A DNA stretch of 64,000 nt, taken from assembly GCA_014654775.1 (NCBI GenBank), contig JACVZW010000014.1, positions 31,403-95,402 on the forward strand, written 5' to 3'. A program made the translations under genes and the position numbers. Origin of the DNA: Paracoccaceae bacterium (GTDB lineage: Bacteria; Pseudomonadota; Alphaproteobacteria; Rhodobacterales; Rhodobacteraceae). Positions 8,729 through 17,990 of the stretch are shown here, one piece after another (positions within the stretch are counted from its first letter, which is position 1; every line of letters begins with the position of its first letter). Under the pieces are notes generated by a model. It was not told the origin of the DNA. It did no database searches and saw only the letters and a list, made by a program, of their open reading frames with translations.

Positions 8729-10328
8729 AGGCGTCGCTCATATGGTCAACGGGCTGGCGCAGGTCGCGCAGCACCTCGCGCGCCGCGTTCCTTCCCGGCG
8801 CGCCCATCACGCCCCCGCCCGGATGGGTGGAAGACCCGCAGATCCACAGATCCTTCACCGGGGAACGGTAATTGGCATAGCCCGGCACGGGGCGGTTGAA
8901 GAACATCTGGTCAAAAGTCAGCTCGCCCTGGAAGATATTGCCTTCGGTCAGGCCCACCTCTGCCTCCAACTCGCGCGGGGTGCGCACCTCGACATGCAGG
9001 ATCAGGTCGCGGAAACCGGGGGCATAGGCCTCGATCTGGTCGATGCAGGTCTTGGCAAAAGCGTCGCGGTCGGCATCCGTCCACGGCTTCCCTTCGATCT
9101 GGGGCGGGGCGTATTGCACGAAGCAGGACATGAAATGCTTGCCCGGCGGCGTCATCGTCGGGTCGATCATCGTGGGGATCATCACATCTTGGAACGGATG
9201 GCGGCTGAAGCGTCCCGCCTTCCAATCATCATAGGCGCGTTCCATCTGGTCGATCGTATCGGTGAAATGCAGATCGCCCTTGATGTTGGGCGCCCCCTCC
9301 GGCAGCGCGGTGAAGCGCGGCACCCCATCCAGCGCAATGTTCAGCTTGCCAGACGATCCACGGGTCTTGAACCGCTCCACCCGTTTCACGAAATCGGCGG
9401 GCAGTTCCTTGCGGTCGACATGGCCAAGGAAGGTGCGGCGGACATCCATGTTCGACAGCACGCGGCGGGCCGAAATCTCATCCCCATTGGCCAGCACCAC
9501 GCCCGTCGCGCGCCCGCCACTGATGCGCACCTCCTGCACCCCCACGCCCGCGCGGATCTCGCCCCCCGCGGCGCGGAAACTGTCGGCCAGCGCGCGGGTG
9601 ATCGATCCCATGCCGCCCCGCGCATAGCCCCATGCGCCCACGTTCCCGTCCACATCCCCCATCGCATGATGCAGCAGGACATAGGCCGTCCCCGGCGACA
9701 TCGGCCCCAACGCCGTGCCGATGATCGACCCCACAGCCTGATAGGCCTTCACCGCCGGGTTCTCGAAATACTCGTCCAGAAAATCGGCAATCGACATGGT
9801 CCAAAAGCGCAGCATGTCACAAAGCGCGGCTTCGGACTGCCCGGTGATCTGGCGGCCAAGCCAAAGAAGCTCCGACAGGTCGCGCGGGTGGAAACTGGCC
9901 AGATCGGGCGGGCGACGCATCAGCATGGGCCGGATCAGGCGGCAGTTCCGCAGGATGTCGCGGGCATAGCGGTCATAGGCCTCGGCATCCCGGCGGGAAT
10001 GGCGGGCGATCTCGCGGCGGTTCGATTCATGGTCGCGGAACATGCCCAGATAGCCGCCGTCGCGGGTCATCAGCGCGCCACCCTCATAGGGCAGGATCTG
10101 CAACCCGTGGCGCGGCAGATCGAGATCGCGCATGATCTCGGGCCGGAACAGGCTGCTGACATAGGAACAGTTGGAATAGGTGAAACCGGGGTAAAGCTCG
10201 CGGCTGACCGCAGCGCCGCCGATCCAGTCGTTCTTTTCCACGATGACGGTCTTCAGGCCCGCCCGCGCCAGATAGCAGGCGGCGACAAGGCCATTATGCC
10301 CCGCCCCGATGACGACGGCATCATACAT
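8715..10328 (-). CDS. FAD-dependent oxidoreductase, phytoene-desaturase-like (second copy)
   Basis: Flavoprotein of 537 residues, same family as its neighbour but clearly divergent. The FAD motif is [19 protein letters not shown] at the N-terminus, followed by an acidic ribose-binding position (VIVEKND). The C-terminus has [20 protein letters not shown], the second FAD-contact loop. It overlaps the aminotransferase gene upstream by 8 bases. Two paralogues side by side may work as a pair or on consecutive intermediates. Function beyond flavin-dependent oxidation is not shown. Confidence 0.86.
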   Translation of the reverse strand: MYDAVVIGAGHNGLVAACYLARAGLKTVIVEKNDWIGGAAVSRELYPGFTYSNCSYVSSLFRPEIMRDLDLPRHGLQILPYEGGALMTRDGGYLGMFRDHESNRREIARHSRRDAEAYDRYARDILRNCRLIRPMLMRRPPDLASFHPRDLSELLWLGRQITGQSEAALCDMLRFWTMSIADFLDEYFENPAVKAYQAVGSIIGTALGPMSPGTAYVLLHHAMGDVDGNVGAWGYARGGMGSITRALADSFRAAGGEIRAGVGVQEVRISGGRATGVVLANGDEISARRVLSNMDVRRTFLGHVDRKELPADFVKRVERFKTRGSSGKLNIALDGVPRFTALPEGAPNIKGDLHFTDTIDQMERAYDDWKAGRFSRHPFQDVMIPTMIDPTMTPPGKHFMSCFVQYAPPQIEGKPWTDADRDAFAKTCIDQIEAYAPGFRDLILHVEVRTPRELEAEVGLTEGNIFQGELTFDQMFFNRPVPGYANYRSPVKDLWICGSSTHPGGGVMGAPGRNAAREVLRDLRQPVDHMSDAYAIV

Positions 10329-11685
10329 GGGCCGGTTCCCCGGCCGCCTCGGCCGCCAGATCCTCCAGCGTCAGGTCGACGGCGGTTTCCACCGCGCGCA
10401 GCGTGTCGGTCAGGCAGGTCGGATCCAAACCATGCGCCTCGCACATGAACCATGGTTCGCGGCTGTCGGGTTCGCAGATGATGCCCAGATCGTGCAGGTA
10501 ATGCGCCATCCGGTCGTAAAAGCTGTAATCCGACGTCTTCCACGCGCGATAATTGTCGGGCGGTTCCGGCGCGAAGAACAGGCCGAACATCGACGGATGG
10601 CCGGAAAACGAATGCACGATCCCCCGCGCATTCAGAATGGCCGAAATGCCCGCCTTCAGCCTTTCGCCATAGCTGGCCAAAGTCTCCAACGCCGGGGTTT
10701 CGTCAAGGATGCGCAGGCATTCCTCGGCTGCGGCAAGGCTGACGGAATGAGCGGTATAGGTGCCGCCATGGCTCGCCCCGCCATAGCGGAAGGATCGCAT
10801 CACCTCTTCCCGGCCTGCGACGACGGCGATGGGATAGCCGTTCGCCACGGCCTTGGCGAAGGTGGTGATGTCGGGCGTCACGCCAAGGATGCCCTGAATA
10901 CCGCCCTTGCCAACGCGGAAGCCCGACTTCACCTCGTCGATAATCAGCATCACACCGTAACGGGTGCAAAGCTCGCGCGCGAGGCGAACGTATTCGGCAT
11001 TCGCCATGATCGAACAGCAATTGCCTTGGATCGGTTCGATCAGCATCGCGGCCAATTGATTGCCATGGCGGCGAAAGACATCTTCCAGCCGCTGCAGATC
11101 GTTCATCGGCGTCAGATGGGCAAGGCTGCGGACGGTGGGCGGGATGCCCTTGCCATAGGGCACGACCTCGGGGTCGGCATTGCCGCCCTGCTGCCAGCCT
11201 TCGACATCGGCCTGCCACATCGCGGCATCGAACAGGCCGTGATAGCCACCCTCCACCAGCAGATAGGATTCCCGCCCCGTATGGGCGCGGGCAAGGCGCA
11301 GGGCGGCCATCACCGCCTCGGTCCCCGAATTGGAAAAGCGCACCAGTTCGGCGGCAGGCACCATCTTGGCGATCCGGTCCGCGACGATCAACTCGCGCTC
11401 GGTCGACAGGGCGAAGACGCCGCCCACCTCCATCCCCTTGCGGGCGGCGGCATCCACCCGATCATCGGCATAGCCAAGGATCGCAGGGCCATAGCCGAGG
11501 CGGTAGTCGACATAGCAATTGTCGTCGATATCCCATGTCCGCCCGCCCTTCCCGCGCGCGACATAGATCGTCCGATCCTCGCCCCAATAGCGGAAGGTGG
11601 AGGATACGCCCAAAGGCAGCCGCTTCACGGCGCGTTGGAACTGGGCGTTGGATTTGGTCAGGGTGCGCCGGGGCCGGAGGGTCAT
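10321..11685 (-). CDS. Class III PLP-dependent aminotransferase (HemL-like)
   Basis: Aminotransferase of 454 residues, first gene of the long minus-strand operon. PLP contacts are visible: FSNSGTEA (118-125), the aspartate of IIDEVKSGFR (D250) and the Schiff-base lysine in TFAKAVANG (K278). It resembles glutamate-1-semialdehyde aminomutase-type enzymes but is most likely catabolic here. The start at 11685 (MTLRPRR) is preferred over an in-frame ATG at 11742, because the latter falls inside the candidate operator; neither has a strong ribosome site. It could transaminate an aldehyde or keto acid formed by the Rieske/FAD steps. Confidence 0.87.
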   Translation of the reverse strand: MTLRPRRTLTKSNAQFQRAVKRLPLGVSSTFRYWGEDRTIYVARGKGGRTWDIDDNCYVDYRLGYGPAILGYADDRVDAAARKGMEVGGVFALSTERELIVADRIAKMVPAAELVRFSNSGTEAVMAALRLARAHTGRESYLLVEGGYHGLFDAAMWQADVEGWQQGGNADPEVVPYGKGIPPTVRSLAHLTPMNDLQRLEDVFRRHGNQLAAMLIEPIQGNCCSIMANAEYVRLARELCTRYGVMLIIDEVKSGFRVGKGGIQGILGVTPDITTFAKAVANGYPIAVVAGREEVMRSFRYGGASHGGTYTAHSVSLAAAEECLRILDETPALETLASYGERLKAGISAILNARGIVHSFSGHPSMFGLFFAPEPPDNYRAWKTSDYSFYDRMAHYLHDLGIICEPDSREPWFMCEAHGLDPTCLTDTLRAVETAVDLTLEDLAAEAAGEPAHV

Positions 11686-11724
11686 GCGGGACTCGCGGTG
11701 TTGTGATGCCCAAGGCTGGCATTC

Positions 11725-11744
11725 GACTGACTGAGTTGTCAATC
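11725..11744. promoter_or_regulatory. Candidate TetR operator between divergent aminotransferase and tetR genes
   Basis: The sequence GACTGAC-TGAGTT-GTCAATC is an inverted repeat with 6 of 7 matching positions in each arm. A TTGACA hexamer on the minus strand (11742-11737) lies across its right arm, so a bound repressor would cover the -35 region of the long catabolic operon. No convincing -10 element is seen at the right distance. Assignment to the adjacent TetR protein is inferred from position. Confidence 0.5.
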
Positions 11745-11848
11745 AATTCTTTTCCCCAGCAGCTTTCTGCGATACGATCCCCCTTGTCTTGCGGGCCTTG
11801 GCCGCCGACATGTGTCCCGACCGAACCCTGTGCCGTGAAAGGTGTCCC

Positions 11849-12493
11849 GTGACCGAACCCGCCCTTCAGACCGACCCACGCCCGCCCCGCACCCTCAGCA
11901 AGGATGCGCGGCGCACGCAGCTGATCGAGGCGACGATCAGCACGATGGCCGAATTCGGCTATTCCCGCACCACGCTGACGGCGGTGGCGCGGCGGGCAGG
12001 GCTGTCTCATGGGCTGGTGCTGTTCCACTTCCACACGAAGGAAAACCTGCTGTCCGAAACGCTGGATCACCTGTCGGCCGAGTATCGCGCCAACTGGCAG
12101 GCGGCGCTGGCTTCGGCCGGGGATCGGCCCGAAGCACAGCTCGAGGCGCTGGTGCGCGCCGATTTCAACCTGTCGATCTGCACCCGCGACCGTCTGGCCG
12201 CCTGGTGCGCCTTCTGGGGCGAAAGCCAAAGCCGCCCCATCTATCAGGCCCGCTGCGGATCGAATGACGATCATTACAACCAGATGCTGGAAGGCATCTG
12301 CGCTCGGATGAACACGGTGCATGGCTATGCCCATGACCCGGCGCGCGTGTCGCGGCTGATCCGCATCTCCATCGAAGGGGTCTGGCTCGACCTGATGACG
12401 ATGGCCACGCCCTACCCGACCCAAGAGGCGATGGCGACGGTCTGGCTGGGTCTCTCTGCGCTCTATCCTCGGCACTTCCAGACGCGGCCCTGA
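11849..12493 (+). CDS. TetR-family regulator (BetI-like)
   Basis: DNA-binding protein of 214 residues. The N-terminal helix-turn-helix is clear (TTLTAVARRAGLSHGLVLFHF, cut here to its core GLSHGLVLFHF) and the C-terminal domain (WCAFWGESQSRP, SIEGVWLDLM) resembles BetI, the choline-responsive repressor. The start is a GTG at 11849 with AAAGG 6 bases upstream; an upstream ATG at 11789 would lack this site. It diverges from the Rieske/GcvT/FAD operon and probably represses it in response to the substrate or an intermediate. The E1 dehydrogenase gene follows after 96 bases on the same strand. Confidence 0.88.
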   Translation: MTEPALQTDPRPPRTLSKDARRTQLIEATISTMAEFGYSRTTLTAVARRAGLSHGLVLFHFHTKENLLSETLDHLSAEYRANWQAALASAGDRPEAQLEALVRADFNLSICTRDRLAAWCAFWGESQSRPIYQARCGSNDDHYNQMLEGICARMNTVHGYAHDPARVSRLIRISIEGVWLDLMTMATPYPTQEAMATVWLGLSALYPRHFQTRP

Positions 12494-12589
12494 TCCGCAG
12501 GCGCACCCGCCCCCCGCCGATCGCATCTGGAGAATTCGCCCCGCATCTGTGAAGAACGGTCCGGACAGGATGCCGCGCCGAAAGGGTGG

Positions 12590-14794
12590 ATGATGGATCG
12601 CTGCGAGATCGTGCATGAAAACTTCCTGCGCCGGGTGGCCGCGCGGGACTTGCCGGAGGGGCGGGCACCATCCGGGCCGATGACGCGCGACGAGGCCCTC
12701 GCCGCCTACCGTGCCGCCTGCCTGACCCGCGCGCTGGATCGGCAAAGCCGCGCGATGCAGCGGGCCGGGCAAGGGTTCTACACCATCGGGTCGTCCGGGC
12801 ACGAGGCGATGGCGGCTGTTGCGCTGGCGTTGCGGCCCGATGACATGGCCTTCCTTCACTACCGTGATGCGGCCTTCCAGATCGCGCGTGCCGGGCAGGT
12901 GCCGGGGCAGGACCCGATGTGGGACATCCTTCTGTCCTTCGCCTCGTCCTCCGAAGACCCGATCTCGGGCGGGCGGCACAAGGTGCTCGGGTCGCGCGCG
13001 CTGATGATCCCGCCACAGACATCCACCATCGCCTCGCATCTGCCCAAGGCGGTGGGGGCGGCCTATTCGGTGGGCGCGGCGCGGCGGCATCGGCCCGAAC
13101 ACGCGATCCTGCCCGAGGATGCGGTCATCCTGTGCAGCTTCGGCGATGCCTCTGCCAACCATTCCACGGCGCAAGGGGCCTTCAACGCCGCGCAATGGAC
13201 GGCCTATCAATCCATCCCATTGCCCCTGCTCTTCGTCTGCGAAGATAACGGGATCGGGATTTCCACCCGCACGCCCGCTGGTTGGATCGAGGCGACGTTC
13301 AGCGCCCGCCCCGGCCTGCGCTATATCAAGGCCGACGGGCTCGATCTCTTCGACACCTACCGCGCCGCGCGCGAGGTGGTGGATTGGGTGCGCAGCCGCC
13401 GCAAGCCCGCCTTCCTGCACCTGCGCACGATCCGCCTCTTCGGCCATGCCGGCGCGGATGTGCCAACGACCTATCTCCCGCGCGAGGTTGTTGAGGGCGA
13501 AGAGGCGCAGGACCCCCTGCTGCACGCCGTCCGTCTGCTGGATCAGGCCGGGGTGATGGACCCTGACGCAGCGCTGGCGATCTACACCGAAACCTGCGAC
13601 CGCGTGGCCCAAGTGGCGGAACAGGCCGTCACGCGGCCCCGCCTGCAGACAGCCACCGACGTGATGGCCAGCCTGATCCCCCCCCGGCGCACAAACCGCC
13701 CCAGCAACGGCCCCACGCCGCAGGCGCGGGCGGCGGCCTTCGGGGCCGACCTCAAGGCGATGGAAGACCCGCAAATCCTGTCGCGCCTTGTGAACTGGGC
13801 ACTGACCGACCTGATGCTCGCCCATCCCGAGATCGTGCTGATGGGCGAGGATGTGGGAAAGAAGGGCGGCGTCTACGGCGTGACGCAGAAACTGCAAGCG
13901 CGGTTCGGCGCGGACCGGGTGATCGACACGCTGCTGGATGAACAGTCGATCCTCGGCCTTGCCATCGGCATGGCGCAGAACGGCTTTGTGCCGATGCCGG
14001 AAATCCAGTTCCTCGCCTATCTCCACAACGCCGAAGATCAGATCAGGGGCGAAGCCGCGACGCTGCCTTTCTTCTCCAACGGCCAGTTCAGCAATCCGAT
14101 GGTGCTGCGCATCGCAGGGCTGGGCTATCAAAAGGGCTTCGGCGGACATTTCCACAACGACAATTCGCTGGCCGTGCTCCGCGACATTCCCGGCGTGATC
14201 CTTGCCGTGCCATCGGACGGGGCCGAGGCGGCGATGATGCTGCGCGAATGCGTCAGGCTGGCGCGGGAAGAGCAACGGGTGGTGGTCTTCCTTGAACCCA
14301 TCGCGCTGTATCCGATGCGCGATCTTCATGCGGAGAAGGATGGCGGCTGGCTGCGTCCCTACCCCGACCCGTCGCGGCGCATCCCCTTTGGCGAGGTGGG
14401 GGTGACGGGCGAAGGCACCGACCTCGCCATCGTGACCTTCGGCAATGGCGTTTACCTGTCGCATCAGGCCCTGCCCGCACTTGCGGCCGCGGGGATCAAG
14501 GCGCGCATCGTCGATCTGCGCTGGATCGCGCCCCTGCCCAAGCCGGGGATCAGCGCGGCGGTGCAGGGCTGCGCCCATGTGCTCGTGGTCGATGAGACGC
14601 GGCATTCCGGCGGGATGGCCGAGGCGGTGATGGCCCATCTGGCCGAAGTGTCGCCCGCCCGCATCGCGCGGATCACGGCCGAGGACAGCTTTATCGCCAC
14701 TGGCCCCGCATATGCTGCCACGATGCCGTCAAAGGATGGGATCGTTGCGGCGGCGCTGCGCCTGACCGGGCGCACCGGGCCGGGACCCCGCTGA
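12590..14794 (+). CDS. 2-oxoacid dehydrogenase E1, alpha and beta subunits fused
   Basis: Thiamine-diphosphate enzyme of 734 residues. Residues 1 to about 340 match an E1 alpha subunit (ThDP motif beginning GDASAN at 185; a conserved His at 150 in SHLPKAVG). Residues from about 395 to the end match E1 beta (LMGEDVGKKGGVYGVTQKL, then the transketolase C-terminal domain with LVVDETRHSGGMAEA). Branched-chain 2-oxoacid dehydrogenases usually split these over two genes; single-chain fusions are known. No E2 or E3 gene is in the window, so it must borrow them or act as a decarboxylase. It may handle the carbon skeleton left by the neighbouring pathway. Confidence 0.88.
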   Translation: MMDRCEIVHENFLRRVAARDLPEGRAPSGPMTRDEALAAYRAACLTRALDRQSRAMQRAGQGFYTIGSSGHEAMAAVALALRPDDMAFLHYRDAAFQIARAGQVPGQDPMWDILLSFASSSEDPISGGRHKVLGSRALMIPPQTSTIASHLPKAVGAAYSVGAARRHRPEHAILPEDAVILCSFGDASANHSTAQGAFNAAQWTAYQSIPLPLLFVCEDNGIGISTRTPAGWIEATFSARPGLRYIKADGLDLFDTYRAAREVVDWVRSRRKPAFLHLRTIRLFGHAGADVPTTYLPREVVEGEEAQDPLLHAVRLLDQAGVMDPDAALAIYTETCDRVAQVAEQAVTRPRLQTATDVMASLIPPRRTNRPSNGPTPQARAAAFGADLKAMEDPQILSRLVNWALTDLMLAHPEIVLMGEDVGKKGGVYGVTQKLQARFGADRVIDTLLDEQSILGLAIGMAQNGFVPMPEIQFLAYLHNAEDQIRGEAATLPFFSNGQFSNPMVLRIAGLGYQKGFGGHFHNDNSLAVLRDIPGVILAVPSDGAEAAMMLRECVRLAREEQRVVVFLEPIALYPMRDLHAEKDGGWLRPYPDPSRRIPFGEVGVTGEGTDLAIVTFGNGVYLSHQALPALAAAGIKARIVDLRWIAPLPKPGISAAVQGCAHVLVVDETRHSGGMAEAVMAHLAEVSPARIARITAEDSFIATGPAYAATMPSKDGIVAAALRLTGRTGPGPR

Positions 14795-15181
14795 CGACTC
14801 CCCGCCCGAAAAAGCTGCTTTCTGCCCCTGCACAGGCTGCAGATTCGCCCTTCGACACGGCGTGATGTCCCGTCCGGGCATCAACCGAAGGTGGATGGCC
14901 GCGCCCGGCCGTGCCGCCCCGCATGCCCAAGCGGGAACCAGCCCATGCCCCGGACCGGGGCCATTCGGCAGGAAAGCCCTTATATCCTTGGCATTGCTGC
15001 ATAAACCAAGGTTTGTCCGCGTCATCCTTCGGTGCAGAGCCTGCCTTCAAACCCTCGGTCTATGGCGGGACCGACTTTTCAACCCCATGACTTGACGCGT
15101 CGCGGGACAGACCCGCCGGCACACCTGTCGAGAGGGGAGGGGCAGAAGCCCCGCCCGGCAAAAGCAACAAAGGACAAGAGC
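14795..15181. other. Intergenic region without a recognisable gene
   Basis: The 387 bases between the E1 gene and the small secreted protein contain no supported coding region. The last part holds the AAAGGA ribosome site (about 15168) of the downstream gene. I see no clear terminator after the E1 gene and no strong promoter hexamers; any promoter of the secreted-protein gene should lie here. Confidence 0.5.
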
Positions 15182-15622
15182 ATGAAGAAGACACATCGCA
15201 TCCTCGCCATGACCGCAGCCGCTGTGGTCGCCGCGCAGGCGGGCTTTGCCCAGACGTCGACGACGACACCGACCGCGCCCGTGGCCCCGACCCCGGCCCC
15301 GATCAACCTTGATTTCCTCAGCTCGCTCTTTTCGGGTACGACCGCGCCGGATGAAGCGAGCATCCGCAGCGCCTTCTCCACCGCTGGCCTGACCGTCGAA
15401 CGCTATCGCACCGGCTGGGATGGCGAGCTGCGCGTCCGCGCCACCACAGCCGATGGTCAAGAAGTCCGCGTCCGGGTGGAAGACGGCCAGGTCCGCTATC
15501 GGGTTAAGTCCGGCGGCGACAGCACCGATGACAACGGCGCCGACAGCACCTCCGACGACAACGGCGCCAGCTCGGATTCGAATGGCGACAGCTCGGGCGG
15601 CAGCAACGGCGGCAACAGCTGA
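15182..15622 (+). CDS. Small secreted protein with acidic low-complexity tail, function unknown
   Basis: Predicted exported protein of 146 residues. A signal peptide covers about residues 1-23 (MKKTHRILAMTAAAVVAAQ, then AGFA). A Thr/Pro/Ala linker follows, then a small domain of about 60 residues (TVERYRTGWDGELRVRATT and EVRVRVEDGQVRYRV) that looks like a PepSY-type beta/alpha fold, though I cannot confirm this. The last 35 residues are almost only Asp, Ser, Gly and Asn. Start at 15182 has AAAGGA upstream. Its neighbours give no hint of role; the acidic tail might bind calcium or keep the protein soluble outside the cell. Confidence 0.75.
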   Translation: MKKTHRILAMTAAAVVAAQAGFAQTSTTTPTAPVAPTPAPINLDFLSSLFSGTTAPDEASIRSAFSTAGLTVERYRTGWDGELRVRATTADGQEVRVRVEDGQVRYRVKSGGDSTDDNGADSTSDDNGASSDSNGDSSGGSNGGNS

Positions 15623-15654
15623 TCCGTCACGCGCCGAAACCCCTGCGGCATCGC

Positions 15655-16431
15655 CTAGCTTGGGCGGTGCCGCACCGGACCGCGGTTCTCGAACCAGCGG
15701 AAGGCCAGCACGATCAGCCCGGCCAGCGCCAGATAGGCCAAGGCCAGCAGCAAGAGCGGTTCATAGACGATGAACGTGTCCTGCCGCACCCGGCTGGCGA
15801 CGGCATAGATCTCCACCACCGTGATCGTGGCCACCAGCGGCGTCGCCTTCATCTGCAGCACCGTCTCGCCCCCCAGCGTGGGCAGCACGGCGCGCACCGC
15901 CTGCGGCAGCCAAATGCGCCACAGGATCAGATGGCGCGGCATCCCCATCGCCCGCGCAGCCTCTAACTGCCCGCGCGGGACGGATCGGAAGGCCCCGCGC
16001 ATCACCTCGCCCTCATATCCCGCGAAGGACAGGGTCAGCGCCAGCAAAGCGTAAGGCCATGCCTGCCGCAGGATCGGCCAGAGATCGCTTTCCCGGATCC
16101 ACGGATATTGCGGGAACAGCGACCCCAGCCCGTAATACAGCAACCAGATCTGCAACAGCAGCGGCGTGCCCCGGATCACCGTGCAGAAGACTTGCGCGGG
16201 CTTCGCCAGATACCACGGCCCCGCCGCCTGCGCCAAACCCAAGGGGATCGCCAGCGCCATCCCAAGGATCGACGACAGGATCAGCAGCCAAATCGTGCGC
16301 CACAGCCCTTCGGCCATCATCGGCGCGTATTTCGGCAGCCAGTCCCAGCGCATCTGCGTGACGCAGACATAGACCAGCCCCAGCCCGATCAGGATCAGGA
16401 CGATGCGATGCGGCTGCAACCATCCCCGCAT
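15655..16431 (-). CDS. Polar amino-acid ABC transporter permease (HisM/GltK type)
   Basis: Inner-membrane permease of 258 residues, last gene of a four-gene amino-acid importer. The EAA loop is LEAARAMGMPRHLILWRIWL and about five membrane segments are visible. The start at 16431 (MRGWLQPHR) was chosen because a GGGGGGC ribosome site lies about 9 bases upstream and it falls 4 bases after the stop of the other permease; an in-frame ATG at 16449 is possible. Family assignment is firm. The substrate is probably a basic or other polar amino acid, by analogy to the binding protein. Confidence 0.9.
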   Translation of the reverse strand: MRGWLQPHRIVLILIGLGLVYVCVTQMRWDWLPKYAPMMAEGLWRTIWLLILSSILGMALAIPLGLAQAAGPWYLAKPAQVFCTVIRGTPLLLQIWLLYYGLGSLFPQYPWIRESDLWPILRQAWPYALLALTLSFAGYEGEVMRGAFRSVPRGQLEAARAMGMPRHLILWRIWLPQAVRAVLPTLGGETVLQMKATPLVATITVVEIYAVASRVRQDTFIVYEPLLLLALAYLALAGLIVLAFRWFENRGPVRHRPS

Positions 16432-16435
16432 CACG

Positions 16436-17152
16436 TCAGCCCCCCGCATTGCGCGGCTCGCCCCGCCGCGCCCACCGTTCGATGCGCGCAAATGCCCAGC
16501 CGGACAGAAGGGTGATGATCAGATAGATCACCCCCGCCGCCATGAAGAACGTAAAGAAGGCCTTGGTTGTACTGGCCGCCTGCCGCGTCGCGAAGGTCAG
16601 TTCGGAAAAGCCCACCACCGCCAGAAGCGCCGTATCCTTGGTGGCGATCAGCCACAGGTTCGCCAGCCCCGGCATGGCAAGGCCCAGCATAGAGGGAAAG
16701 ATGATCCGCCGCGCCATCAGGAAGGGTGGCATCCCCATCGCCTTGGCCGCCTCCACCTGCCCCTGCGGCACGGCCAGCAGCGCACCGCGCAGCACCTCGG
16801 TCGCATAGGCGCCCTGCACCACGCCCAGAACGGCGATACCCGCAGCCACGCCGGAAATCTGAATCCGCTCATGCCCCAAGGCAATCAGGATCTGGTTCAC
16901 CAGATCGGTCACCCCGAAATACAGGATCAGGATCAGGATCAGTTCCGGCACCGCCCGGACGATGGTGGTGTACATCGCCAGCAGGTCGCGGGTGACCGGG
17001 CCGCCATGCAGCTTGCCCCACGCTCCCAAAGTGCCAAGGATCAGGCCGAGGCCGAAGGCCCCGACCGCGATCAGCAAAGAATTCCAAAGCCCGGCCAGAA
17101 GGGTGGCCCCCCAGCCGGGCGGGGAATAGGCAAGCAGGTGGAGGGTTTCCAC
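16436..17152 (-). CDS. Polar amino-acid ABC transporter permease (HisQ/ArtQ type)
   Basis: Inner-membrane permease of 238 residues, the usual size for HisQ-like subunits. The EAA loop is VEAAKAMGMPPFLMARRI, preceded by the common GALLAVPQGQ segment. It pairs with the permease at 15655-16431 to form the channel and lies 25 bases after the binding-protein gene. Nothing is unusual in the sequence. Confidence 0.91.
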   Translation of the reverse strand: METLHLLAYSPPGWGATLLAGLWNSLLIAVGAFGLGLILGTLGAWGKLHGGPVTRDLLAMYTTIVRAVPELILILILYFGVTDLVNQILIALGHERIQISGVAAGIAVLGVVQGAYATEVLRGALLAVPQGQVEAAKAMGMPPFLMARRIIFPSMLGLAMPGLANLWLIATKDTALLAVVGFSELTFATRQAASTTKAFFTFFMAAGVIYLIITLLSGWAFARIERWARRGEPRNAGG

Positions 17153-17177
17153 GCCCCTCTTCCCCTAGGACCCTGCC

Positions 17178-17954
17178 TCAGTTCCCGTAGATCGACGAGG
17201 CGAAATAGCCCGCCGTGACCTTGTCATAGGTGCCATCGGCCAGAACCCCGGCGATGCCCTTGTTGAAGGCGGCCTTCAGGTCGTCCTCGCCCTTGCGCAG
17301 ACCCACGCCGACACCCAAGCCCAGAACCGCCGGATCATCCGCCACGGTGCCCTTCACTTCGCAGCAGGCCTGACCTTCCGGCGTGGCAAGGAAGGCATCC
17401 AGAGCGATGCTGTCGGCCTGGATCGCGTCGATCCGCCCCGCCACGAGGTCTTGGTTCGCCTCATCCTGCGTCTGATAGGTTTTCACCTCGGCGGCGACGG
17501 GGGCGAAATACTTCTCGACATAGGCCTGATGGACGGTCGACACCTGCACCCCGATGATCTTGCCGGTCAGGCCCTCGGGCGTGGCGTCCATCTCCATCCC
17601 CTTGGTGCCGACGACGACGGTGGGCGTGTTGTAATACTTGTCCGAGAAGTCGATGGTCTTCATCCGCTCTTCGGTGATCGACATCGACGCCATGATCGCG
17701 TCGATCTGGCCCGCCGTCAGCGCCGGGATGATGCCGTCCCATGCCACCGGCACGATCTCGCAGGTCAGGCCACCCGCGGCGCAGATCGCGCCGATCATCT
17801 CCACCTCCCAGCCGACCCATGCGCCGCTGGCATCTTGGCTGGCGAAGGGCGGATAAGCCTCGGCGGCGATGCCCACCTTGACGGTTTCGGCGCTGGCGAC
17901 ACCGGCCATCAGGCCGAAGGAAAGCGCAAGCGCGGCGGTCATTGCTTTTTTCAT
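17178..17954 (-). CDS. Periplasmic amino-acid-binding protein (SBP_bac_3 family)
   Basis: Exported binding protein of 258 residues with a signal peptide ending VASAE (cut after about residue 22). The mature N-terminus VKVGIAAEAYPPFASQD and the WDGIIPALTAGQIDAIMASM segment are typical of lysine/arginine/ornithine or related polar amino-acid binders. It sits between the ATPase and the permeases of the same importer. Two adjacent cysteines (QACCEV) near residue 193 may be oxidised to a disulphide, as is common in this group. Confidence 0.91.
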   Translation of the reverse strand: MKKAMTAALALSFGLMAGVASAETVKVGIAAEAYPPFASQDASGAWVGWEVEMIGAICAAGGLTCEIVPVAWDGIIPALTAGQIDAIMASMSITEERMKTIDFSDKYYNTPTVVVGTKGMEMDATPEGLTGKIIGVQVSTVHQAYVEKYFAPVAAEVKTYQTQDEANQDLVAGRIDAIQADSIALDAFLATPEGQACCEVKGTVADDPAVLGLGVGVGLRKGEDDLKAAFNKGIAGVLADGTYDKVTAGYFASSIYGN

Positions 17955-17990
17955 GTGTCAGACTCCCTGATCTGGTTTCTTTTTCCCCTC

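Noticed and set aside
8715..10328. Carotenoid biosynthesis role for the phytoene-desaturase-like proteins
   Set aside because: No crtB, crtE or other carotenoid genes nearby; they share an operon with amine-catabolism genes.
11462..14638. A very long minus-strand open frame opposite the aminotransferase/TetR/E1 genes
   Set aside because: It runs antisense to three clear protein families, has low-complexity Gly/Arg/His composition and no recognisable domain; a GC-rich codon shadow.
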